The position numbers were made by a program, and so were the translations under genes. Of a stretch of 64,000 nt of DNA, positions 57,398 through 64,000 are shown in pieces. Location of the stretch: positions 1-64,000 of the forward strand of contig JAFTPU010000002.1 of NCBI GenBank assembly GCA_017463105.1. The letters run 5' to 3'. The DNA comes from Clostridia bacterium (lineage in GTDB: Bacteria; Bacillota; Clostridia; Christensenellales; Borkfalkiaceae). Within the stretch, counting starts at the first letter, position 1. Every line of letters starts with the position of its first letter. Under the pieces are notes generated by a model. It worked only from the letters and a program-made list of their open reading frames with translations, ran no database searches and had not been told where the DNA came from.

Positions 57398-60300
57398 ATG
57401 TACGAATTAAACGATTTCAATTCTATTCAGATCAGCATCGCTTCTCCCGAGAAAATCAGAGAATGGTCGTACGGCGAGGTCACCAAGCCCGAGACCATCA
57501 ACTACCGTACCCAAAAGCCCGAAAGAGACGGTCTTTTCTGCGAAAAGATCTTCGGACCGATGAAGGATTGGGAGTGCCATTGCGGTAAATATAAAAGAGT
57601 AAAATACAAGGGTCACGTCTGCGAAAAGTGCGGCGTTGAAATTACCCGTTCCAAGGTAAGACGTGAAAGAATGGGGCACATCGAGCTTGCCGCTCCCGTT
57701 TCCCATATTTGGTATTTCAAAGGCGTGCCTTCCAAGATCGGTCTGCTTTTAAATATGGGTCCCAAACAGCTCGAGCAGGTCATCTACTTCGCTTCCTACG
57801 TGGTGCTCAGCCCCGGTAGCGTGGAAGAGCTGGAATATAAGCAGGTCATCACGGATAAACAGCTCCGCGAGATCGAAGAACGTTACGGCGATTCTTCCGT
57901 GACGGGTCTTAAAGTCGGTATGGGCGCAGAGTCCATTCGCGAGCTTTTGATGGCGGTCGACCTCGACGCGGAAAGCGAAGCGTGCAAAAAGATCCTCGAC
58001 GAGGGCGCGAACAGCCCGAAGGGTCCCGGACAGAAAGCGATCAAGGCGATCAAGCGTTTGGAAGTTATCGAATCGTTCAGAAAGAGCGGCAACCGCCCCG
58101 AATGGATGATTTTGACGGTGCTTCCCGTGATCCCGCCCGATATCCGTCCCATGGTGCAGTTGGACGGCGGCAGATTCGCCACCTCCGACTTGAACGATCT
58201 GTACCGTCGCGTCATCAACAGAAACAACCGTTTGAAGAAGATGATGGAGATCGGCGCGCCCGACATGATCATCAAGAACGAAAAACGTATGTTGCAGGAA
58301 GCGGTGGACGCGCTTATCGACAACGGCAGAAGAGGGAAAGCGCTCAGCGGTCCTTCCAACCGCGATCTGAAATCCTTGTCCGCAATGCTTCGCGGTAAAC
58401 AGGGTCGTTTCCGTCAGAACCTGCTCGGTAAACGCGTCGACTATTCCGGTCGTTCGGTTATCGTCGTAGGTCCCGAACTGAAAATTTATCAATGCGGTCT
58501 GCCCAAAGAAATGGCGATCGAGCTGTTCAAGCCGTTCATCATGAAGCGTCTTGTGGAAAGCGGTCAGTGTCACAACATCAAAACGGCGAAGCGCGCCGTG
58601 GAAAAGGCGACGAAGGATATGGTCTGGAACGTTTTAGAGGACGTTATCAAGGACCACCCCGTGCTTTTGAACCGTGCGCCTACGTTGCACCGTCTGTCCA
58701 TTCAGGCGTTCGAGCCCGTTCTGATCGAGGGTAGAGCGATCAAAATTTCGCCCCTTGTCTGCGGACCTTTCAACGCCGACTTCGACGGCGACCAAATGGC
58801 AGTGCACCTTCCCCTGAGCGTAGAAGCGCAGGCGGAAGCGAGATTTTTGATGCTTTCGGCAAACAACATTCTGAAGCTTGCCGACGGTAAATCGGTAATG
58901 TCTCCCACGCAGGATATGATTATCGGCGCTTACTGCCTGACGATCAAACGCCGCGAGGAGGGCAAGAAATACGACGAACAGGGTCGTCCTTCCGAGAACG
59001 GCGAGGTATATATCCCGCCCGTATATTCGTCCGAAAACGAAGCGATCCTTGCTTATCAGAACAAGGTCGCGCACGAACAGGACGAAATGTATCTCAAGCG
59101 CGTGGTAGAGCTTCCCGACGGGAAATTCGACGATCTGCCTCTGCCTTACAGATGCCCCGTTGAAAACAAAGAGGGCGAAACGCTCATCAAGAGTGCGGAG
59201 GTCCGTCGCAACGAAAAGACGGGTAAGCTGGAGGTTTCGGGTATCATCAAGACGACGATCGGTCGTCTGATCTACAACGAAGGGCTCCCTCAGGATCTCG
59301 GTTTCGTAAAACGCGAAACGCCCGAAGCGTACCTTCGTCTCGAGCTCGACACCGAGTTCATCGGCAAGGCGCGCGCGATCGGCAAGAAGCATCTTTCCCG
59401 TATCGTCGAAGCCTCGTTCAGAACGGGTAAAGCGCCCAAGGCGGCGTACGTGCTCGACGCGATGAAGGAAAGAGGTTACAAATATTCGACGCTCGCCGCA
59501 TTGACGACGTCCGTATTCGATATGAAGATCCCGCCCGAAAAGCAGGAGATCATCGACAATGCGGAAGCGGAAGTGAGCAAGATCGCAAAGAAATACGCCC
59601 GCGGTCTCTTAAACGAGGAAGAACGTTACGGCGCGGTGATCGCACAGTGGGACGCGGCGACCGACAAGGTGGCAAATCTTCTGAAATCGCAGGGCGAGCA
59701 GGATAAGTTCAACCCCATTTGGATGATGGCGGACTCGGGTGCCCGTGGTTCGATCGACCAGATCAAACAGCTTGCGGGTATGCGAGGACTGATGGTTAAC
59801 CCGCAGGGTAAAAAGATTGAGGTTCCCGTTAAATCGTGTTTCCGTAACGGTCTTTCCGTTCTCGAATACTTCATTTCCTCGCACGGCGGTCGTAAAGGTT
59901 TGACCGATACCGCGTTGAAAACGGCGGACTCGGGTTATCTGACCCGTCGTCTCGTCGACGTATCGCACGAGATCATCGTACGCGAAGAGGATTGTTGCGC
60001 GGGCAGAAAGCCGCAGGGCATGAAAGTGCGCGCGATCTATGACGTAGTGGGCAAAGAGATCGAGGGCTTGAAGTCGAGAATTCTCGGCAGATTCGCGGCG
60101 GAGGACGTGATCGACCCCGCAACGGGCGAAGTGATCGTCGGTATGAACAAGTTCATCGACGAAAAGGAAGCGAGCGCGATCTGCGACGCAGGTATCACGG
60201 AAGTTTCCATTCGCAGCATCTTCGGTTGCTCGTCGAGATTCGGCGTGTGCGCGAAGTGCTACGGTAAGAATATGGCGACGACCCTTCCCGTACAGGTGGG

Positions 60301-61210
60301 CGAGGCGGTCGGTACGATTGCGGCGCAGTCTATCGGCGAGCCCGGTACGCAGCTTACGATGCGTACCTTCCATACGGGCGGTATCGCGGCGACGGGCGAC
60401 ATCACGCAAGGTCTGCCCCGTGTCGAAGAATTGTTCGAGGTGAGAAAGCCGAAGGGCTGTGCGACCGTCTGCGAAGTGGACGGTATCGTGTCCATCGACG
60501 ATTCCGACGGTTCGAAGCACGTCAAGATCACGGACGAAAAGACGGGAGAACTCAAAAAGGAATACACGCTGTCCTTCAACGCCGAGATCAAGGTGAAGGA
60601 AGGCGAGAAAGTAACGCCGGGCGTTCTGCTCAATGCGGGTAGCGTATATCCTCAGGATATCCTGCGCGTACAGGGTGTTAAGGGCGTACAGGACTATATC
60701 CTCGAACAGGTTCAGTCCGTATACCGTTCGCAAGGCGTTGAGATCAACGACAAGCACGTCGAGATCATCGTTCGTCAGATGTTGAAAAAAGTTCGCGTAG
60801 AGAATGCGGGGGACACGAACCTGCTTCCCGGCGAGCTTGTGGATATGGTCACGTTCCAGGACGAAAGCGCGAAAGCGATGGCAAACGGAGGCAGACCCGC
60901 CCTTGCAAAGCGCGTACTTTTGGGTATCACCAAAGCCGCGCTCGCAACCGATTCCTTCCTGTCCGCGGCTTCCTTCCAAGAAACGTCGCGCGTACTCACC
61001 GAAGCGGCGATCCGCACTAAGCGCGATTACCTCGTCGGCTTGAAAGAAAACGTTATCATCGGTAAGCTTATCCCCGCAGGTACGGGTACAAAGGCGTACA
61101 AGAGCGTTACGCCGCAGTACATCGGCGGCTACAAATCGACGGAAGTAAAAGAAACGACCGAAGAGGATGTGGCGGAAGTCGAAGCGGCGGATGCGGAAAC
61201 GATCGCATAA
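57398..61210 (+). CDS. rpoC: RNA polymerase beta' subunit
   Basis: The protein has 1,270 residues. It has the N-terminal zinc site ([20 protein letters not shown]), the bridge and catalytic motif [12 protein letters not shown] with the three Mg-binding Asp, [14 protein letters not shown], and the second zinc cluster (CCAGRK...[13 protein letters not shown]). [24 protein letters not shown] precedes the C-terminal region. The last ~18 residues are acidic. It starts 12 bases after rpoB with AAGGAG and is cotranscribed. Confidence 0.98.
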   Translation: MYELNDFNSIQISIASPEKIREWSYGEVTKPETINYRTQKPERDGLFCEKIFGPMKDWECHCGKYKRVKYKGHVCEKCGVEITRSKVRRERMGHIELAAPVSHIWYFKGVPSKIGLLLNMGPKQLEQVIYFASYVVLSPGSVEELEYKQVITDKQLREIEERYGDSSVTGLKVGMGAESIRELLMAVDLDAESEACKKILDEGANSPKGPGQKAIKAIKRLEVIESFRKSGNRPEWMILTVLPVIPPDIRPMVQLDGGRFATSDLNDLYRRVINRNNRLKKMMEIGAPDMIIKNEKRMLQEAVDALIDNGRRGKALSGPSNRDLKSLSAMLRGKQGRFRQNLLGKRVDYSGRSVIVVGPELKIYQCGLPKEMAIELFKPFIMKRLVESGQCHNIKTAKRAVEKATKDMVWNVLEDVIKDHPVLLNRAPTLHRLSIQAFEPVLIEGRAIKISPLVCGPFNADFDGDQMAVHLPLSVEAQAEARFLMLSANNILKLADGKSVMSPTQDMIIGAYCLTIKRREEGKKYDEQGRPSENGEVYIPPVYSSENEAILAYQNKVAHEQDEMYLKRVVELPDGKFDDLPLPYRCPVENKEGETLIKSAEVRRNEKTGKLEVSGIIKTTIGRLIYNEGLPQDLGFVKRETPEAYLRLELDTEFIGKARAIGKKHLSRIVEASFRTGKAPKAAYVLDAMKERGYKYSTLAALTTSVFDMKIPPEKQEIIDNAEAEVSKIAKKYARGLLNEEERYGAVIAQWDAATDKVANLLKSQGEQDKFNPIWMMADSGARGSIDQIKQLAGMRGLMVNPQGKKIEVPVKSCFRNGLSVLEYFISSHGGRKGLTDTALKTADSGYLTRRLVDVSHEIIVREEDCCAGRKPQGMKVRAIYDVVGKEIEGLKSRILGRFAAEDVIDPATGEVIVGMNKFIDEKEASAICDAGITEVSIRSIFGCSSRFGVCAKCYGKNMATTLPVQVGEAVGTIAAQSIGEPGTQLTMRTFHTGGIAATGDITQGLPRVEELFEVRKPKGCATVCEVDGIVSIDDSDGSKHVKITDEKTGELKKEYTLSFNAEIKVKEGEKVTPGVLLNAGSVYPQDILRVQGVKGVQDYILEQVQSVYRSQGVEINDKHVEIIVRQMLKKVRVENAGDTNLLPGELVDMVTFQDESAKAMANGGRPALAKRVLLGITKAALATDSFLSAASFQETSRVLTEAAIRTKRDYLVGLKENVIIGKLIPAGTGTKAYKSVTPQYIGGYKSTEVKETTEEDVAEVEAADAETIA

Positions 61211-61219
61211 ACGAAAGAA

Positions 61220-61249
61220 ATCCTTCCCGATTTTTCGGGAAGGATTTTT
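61220..61249 (+). terminator. Terminator of rpoBC
   Basis: ATCCTTCCCGA pairs with TCGGGAAGGAT around a short T loop, followed by TTTT. Confidence 0.9.
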
Positions 61250-61263
61250 CCGATTTCCGCCTA

Positions 61264-61333
61264 CCATGTACGCGTTGAGTGCGTTTTGATTTAAATAACC
61301 CCCACCCATGTACGCGTTGAACCGCTTCGCGGT
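61264..61333. repeat. 15-bp direct repeat with adjacent hairpin
   Basis: CCATGTACGCGTTGA occurs at 61264-61278 and 61306-61320. ACCGC-TTC-GCGGT at 61321-61333 follows the second copy and equals one hairpin of the array family in complement. No gene. Confidence 0.55.
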
Positions 61334-61348
61334 TTTCGGCTCGAAACG

Positions 61349-61377
61349 TTGACAAGCGCGGAAAATAGTAGTATAAT
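61349..61377 (+). promoter_or_regulatory. Sigma-A promoter of the GtrA-family gene
   Basis: TTGACA at 61349-61354, 17 nt, TATAAT at 61372-61377. Confidence 0.85.
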
Positions 61378-61404
61378 GATATACGGAAAGGAGCGAGGTA
61401 CGCC

Positions 61405-61896
61405 GTGAAACAAACGAAGAAACAACTTTTTTTCGAGATCGTGCGTTTTTTGCTCGTCGGAGGCTTGGCAACGCTTGCCGATTATCTCTTATTTTGGATA
61501 TTGGACGCGTGGCTGTTTCCGCTTGTAATGCCCGTGGAAAAACCCGTTTGGGCGACGGTGTCGCTCGTGCTTGCAACGGGCGCGGGATTTTGCGCGGGGC
61601 TGCTCGTAAATTGGGTGTTGTCCGTGCGCTTCGTGTTCCGCGCCGTGAAAGATGAAAAAGAGGCGCGGTCGAAAAAGTCGTTTGCGGTGTTTACGGTGAT
61701 CGGCGTGATCGGGTTGATATTGACGGAGGTGGGCGTGCTTGCGCTCGTGGCGGTATTTCCGCCGATCGCGATCTTCGGAAAGACGGCGCTTTTCGGTACG
61801 GAGACGGAAAAATGGATAGCCAAAGGGATCATGACCTGTCTCGTCTTGATCTGGAATTATATCGGCAGAAAGCTGTTTGTGTTTAAATCGAAATAA
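61405..61896 (+). CDS. GtrA-family membrane protein
   Basis: The protein has 163 residues with four membrane spans and the GtrA/DPMS signature: EIVRFLLVGGLATLADYLLFWIL at the start, GAGFCAGLLVNWVLSVRFVF in the middle and WNYIGRKLFVFKSK at the end. Members help flip or transfer polyprenyl-linked sugars used in teichoic acid or glycan decoration. No glycosyltransferase is adjacent. The start is GTG at 61405 after AAAGGAGCGAGG. Confidence 0.9.
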   Translation: MKQTKKQLFFEIVRFLLVGGLATLADYLLFWILDAWLFPLVMPVEKPVWATVSLVLATGAGFCAGLLVNWVLSVRFVFRAVKDEKEARSKKSFAVFTVIGVIGLILTEVGVLALVAVFPPIAIFGKTALFGTETEKWIAKGIMTCLVLIWNYIGRKLFVFKSK

Positions 61897-61941
61897 ATAT
61901 TGAATTTACGATAAAATTGTAACATTTTTATAGTAAAAACG

Positions 61942-61970
61942 TTGAAATTTCTCGAGATTTGGTTTATAAT
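61942..61970 (+). promoter_or_regulatory. Distal promoter upstream of pflA
   Basis: TTGAAA at 61942-61947, 17 nt, TATAAT at 61965-61970. It lies in a 310-nt AT-rich gap with no ORF and may drive a short RNA or pflA. Confidence 0.6.
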
Positions 61971-62049
61971 ATTTAAAGTGGTTTATATATAAATATAAAA
62001 GCTTACCAAATTTAGCAAATTTATAAAAGATAAAAACGATTGCAAAGGC

Positions 62050-62078
62050 TTGACAAATCGGCGCGCGTTTGTTATAAT
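62050..62078 (+). promoter_or_regulatory. Proximal promoter of pflA
   Basis: TTGACA at 62050-62055, 17 nt, TATAAT at 62073-62078, an exact consensus. Confidence 0.85.
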
Positions 62079-62097
62079 AATAATCGTGAGACAAACG

Positions 62098-62131
62098 GGG
62101 CGTCGCGCGGACTTGCGTGTCGCCTTTTTTA
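62098..62131 (+). terminator. Hairpin and T-run in the pflA leader
   Basis: GGCGTCGCGC pairs with GCGTGTCGCC (one mismatch, one wobble), followed by T6. It lies about 15 nt after the expected start and 75 nt before pflA, so it may attenuate. Confidence 0.5.
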
Positions 62132-62206
62132 AGAAAGTGCTGTCTTATACTCGCTTGATTTTTTACGGAAAAATCCCGCGAAATTCTGCGTATGGAAGGA
62201 GGAAAA

Positions 62207-62941
62207 ATGGTCGGACGTATTCATTCATTCGAATCCTTCGGTACGGTGGACGGACCGGGTATCCGTTTCGTCGTGTTTTTGCAGGGGTGTCCTCTGCGTT
62301 GTAAATACTGTCACAACCCCGATACGTGGGGCGCGGGCGGAAAGGAATACACGGCGGAAGCGGTCGCGGCGCAGGCGATGCGTTATAAAAATTATTTCGG
62401 CGACAAGGGCGGCGTAACGGTGACGGGCGGCGAACCGCTGTTGCAGATCGATTTCGTTACCGAGCTGTTCACGATCCTCAAAGAGAAAGGGATCCACACG
62501 TGCGTGGATACGTCGGGGATCACGTTCGATCCCGATAATCCCGCAAGCGTCGAAAAGCACGAAAAGCTGTTGGAGGTCGCCGATCTGTTCCTGCTCGACG
62601 TCAAGCATATCGACGAGGAAAAATGCAAAAAGCTGACGGGGCACGGAAACGCGCACACGCTGGCTTTCGCAAGATTTTTAAGCGAACGCAAGAAACCGCT
62701 TTGGATAAGACAGGTGCTCGTGCCGGGGGTGACCGACGACGAAGACGATCTTAAAAAGACCCGCGCGTTCATCGATACGCTCGAAACGGTGGAGAAGGTC
62801 GAGGTGTTGCCCTATCACACGATGGGCGTCGTGAAATACGAAAAGCTCGGTATCGACTATCCGTTAAAGGACGTGGAAGCGCCTTCGAAAGAACGGGTAC
62901 AAAACGCTCGGCGGATATTATACGGTGAGAAACATGAGTAA
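62207..62941 (+). CDS. pflA: Pyruvate formate-lyase activating enzyme
   Basis: The protein has 244 residues and is a radical-SAM enzyme that puts the glycyl radical on PflB. It has SFGTVDGPGIRFVVFLQGC, the cluster CPLRCKYC (CxxxCxxC), VTVTGGEPLLQ and LLDVKHID. The ATG at 62207 follows GGAAGGAGG; the earlier ATG at 62192 overlaps that site. It precedes a thioredoxin-like gene and pflB in one probable operon, with the activase first. Confidence 0.95.
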   Translation: MVGRIHSFESFGTVDGPGIRFVVFLQGCPLRCKYCHNPDTWGAGGKEYTAEAVAAQAMRYKNYFGDKGGVTVTGGEPLLQIDFVTELFTILKEKGIHTCVDTSGITFDPDNPASVEKHEKLLEVADLFLLDVKHIDEEKCKKLTGHGNAHTLAFARFLSERKKPLWIRQVLVPGVTDDEDDLKKTRAFIDTLETVEKVEVLPYHTMGVVKYEKLGIDYPLKDVEAPSKERVQNARRILYGEKHE

Positions 62942-63251
62942 AGATTACAAAGTACAATTGAAAGGACTTTGCTGTGTGGAGATCAGCGGAGAATCGTGCG
63001 CGAACTGTTTAACGCTGATGCCGATTCTGGAGCGGCTGTGCGCGGAGCGGAACGATATCAAGCTCGTGCACGTGGAAGCGGACTATACGACGACGGCGCT
63101 GATGGAGGAATGGGACGTGACCCGCGTGCCGACGATCCTGCTCACCGACGGCGAGGAGATATTCGCGAGGTGCTCGGGTTTTCAGCCCGAAGAGATCCTC
63201 GAGCTTTGGCTGGACGCGAAGCTCGAAGAACGCAAGGCGCTTAAAAAATGA
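62934..63251 (+). CDS. Thioredoxin-like protein
   Basis: The protein has 105 residues and a thioredoxin fold, with the CxxC site in GESCANCLTLMPILERL, the central strand IKLVHVEADY and the cis-proline in VTRVPTILLTDG. The active-site dipeptide is Ala-Asn, not Gly-Pro, so its redox potential may differ. It overlaps the pflA stop by eight bases and lies before pflB, which suggests a role in keeping this oxygen-sensitive pair reduced. That role is inference. Confidence 0.87.
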   Translation: MSKDYKVQLKGLCCVEISGESCANCLTLMPILERLCAERNDIKLVHVEADYTTTALMEEWDVTRVPTILLTDGEEIFARCSGFQPEEILELWLDAKLEERKALKK

Positions 63252-63256
63252 AAACA

Positions 63257-63276
63257 ATGCCCGATCGCGGGCTTGT
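63257..63276 (+). other. Short hairpin before pflB
   Basis: GCCCG-ATCG-CGGGC lies in the 65-nt gap between the thioredoxin-like gene and pflB. Only A-rich sequence follows, so it is probably an RNA processing or stability hairpin rather than a terminator. Confidence 0.4.
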
Positions 63277-63316
63277 AGATAGAAGAAAAAAATATTATTT
63301 TTAGGAGTATACTGAT

Positions 63317-64000
63317 ATGATGCAATACAAAGGTTGGGAAGGATTCGTTCCCGGTAAGTGGTGCGATGACGAAGTAAACGTGCGCGATTTCATTCAGCGC
63401 AACTACACGCCTTACGAGGGGGACGCAAGCTTCCTTGCGCCCGCGACGGAAGAAACGAAGAAGCTGTGGGATATCGTTTGCGATCTGTCCAAAAAAGAAC
63501 GTGAAGCGGGCGGCGTTTTGAACGCGGATACGAAGATCGTTTCCACGCTCACCTCGCACGGCGCGGGCTATCTTGACAAGGATCTCGAGAAGATCGTCGG
63601 CTTGCAGACGGACGAGCCGTTCAAACGTGCTTTGCAACCCTTCGGCGGTATCCGTATGTCGGAAGGCGCGTTGGAAATGTACGGATATAAGCTCGATCCC
63701 GACGTAAAAGAAATCTTCACGAAATACAGAAAGACGCATAACGAAGGCGTATTCGACGTATACACGCCCGAAATGAGAGCCGCTCGTTCGGCGCATATCC
63801 TCACCGGTTTGCCCGACGCTTACGGTCGCGGCAGAATCATCGGCGACTACCGCCGCGTAGCGCTGTACGGCGTTGATTACCTCATTCAAAAGAAAGAAGA
63901 GGACAAACTTTCGATGAACGGCGACATGACGCCCGATAAAGTAAGAAATCGCGAAGAAGTGGCGGATCAGATCAAAGCGCTCAAGGCTTTGAAGGAAATG
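63317..64000 (+). CDS. pflB: Pyruvate formate-lyase, 5' part (cut by window end)
   Basis: The first 228 codons are open to the window end. The sequence MMQYKGWEGFVPGKWCDDEV, VNVRDFIQRNYTPYEGD, IVSTLTSHGAGYLDKDLEKIVGLQTDEPFKRALQPFGG and AARSAHILTGLPDAYGRGRIIGDYRRVALYG is characteristic of formate C-acetyltransferase, which converts pyruvate and CoA to acetyl-CoA and formate. The catalytic cysteines and the glycyl-radical loop lie beyond the window. AGGAG precedes the first of two adjacent ATGs. Confidence 0.96.
   Translation, partial: MMQYKGWEGFVPGKWCDDEVNVRDFIQRNYTPYEGDASFLAPATEETKKLWDIVCDLSKKEREAGGVLNADTKIVSTLTSHGAGYLDKDLEKIVGLQTDEPFKRALQPFGGIRMSEGALEMYGYKLDPDVKEIFTKYRKTHNEGVFDVYTPEMRAARSAHILTGLPDAYGRGRIIGDYRRVALYGVDYLIQKKEEDKLSMNGDMTPDKVRNREEVADQIKALKALKEM

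Noticed and set aside
54926..61576. Long minus-strand frames opposite rpoB and rpoC
   Set aside because: They are shadows of highly conserved polymerase genes without start sites or recognisable domains.

Overview
The window looks like part of the chromosome of an uncultured, spore-forming, anaerobic member of the Clostridia. The evidence is a set of sporulation genes (spoVAD, spoVAE, spoIIE, yunB, a spoVB-type flippase), a PyrDB/PyrK dihydroorotate dehydrogenase, Ddh-type lysine synthesis, pyruvate formate-lyase, a DarA/PstA c-di-AMP receptor and UgpC/MsmK. Host genes use GC-rich codons with many NCG triplets. A gut Christensenellales-type lineage is plausible, but that is inference. Most sigma-A promoters I find have TTGACA/TATAAT-like boxes with 17-bp spacers.

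Region 1 (1-5967) is the right-hand part of an AT-rich integrated element. It carries a SpoVG-like protein, an orphan MazF-type toxin, a small hypothetical protein, two tandem large serine recombinases and a complete spoVAD with its own sigma-G-like promoter. The element sits inside the host spoVAD: the host 3' part resumes in frame at 5968 and is followed by host spoVAE. The element therefore appears to break an essential spore gene, bring a recoded intact copy, and leave transcription free to run into spoVAE. This is the most notable system in the window.

Region 2 (6.8-23 kb) holds an XRE repressor with palindromic operators beside a decayed target gene, yunB-murG, a WYL regulator, tyrS behind a tyrosine-rich leader peptide, a YigZ protein, an aldo-keto reductase, DarA, UgpC, SpoIIE, MazF, pgi, a SpoVB-like flippase and two probable spore-layer genes. 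Region 3 (23-36 kb) has a metallophosphoesterase, the pyrBCFKDE operon with hairpin-array repeats in two of its gaps, trpS, a TetR regulator, a cysteine-motif surface protein between two long direct repeats, HU, a YitT protein and L9. Region 4 (36-45 kb) is mostly housekeeping: a DUF1540-like peptide, DUF1846, a Nudix enzyme, an SDR, purA, ddh, a YwaF-like membrane protein and a PlsC-type acyltransferase.

Region 5 (45-64 kb) starts with a 1,678-residue BspA-type leucine-rich-repeat lipoprotein whose promoter spacer contains a run of ten G. It continues with radA, a fused ispDF, an S4-domain protein, rpoB-rpoC, a GtrA protein and pflA-trx-pflB, the last cut by the window end. Recurring non-coding themes are arrays of short hairpins with compensatory stem changes, TGCARAA-type repeats, and several genes whose predicted transcription start coincides with the start codon. 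No rRNA, tRNA or CRISPR array was seen.
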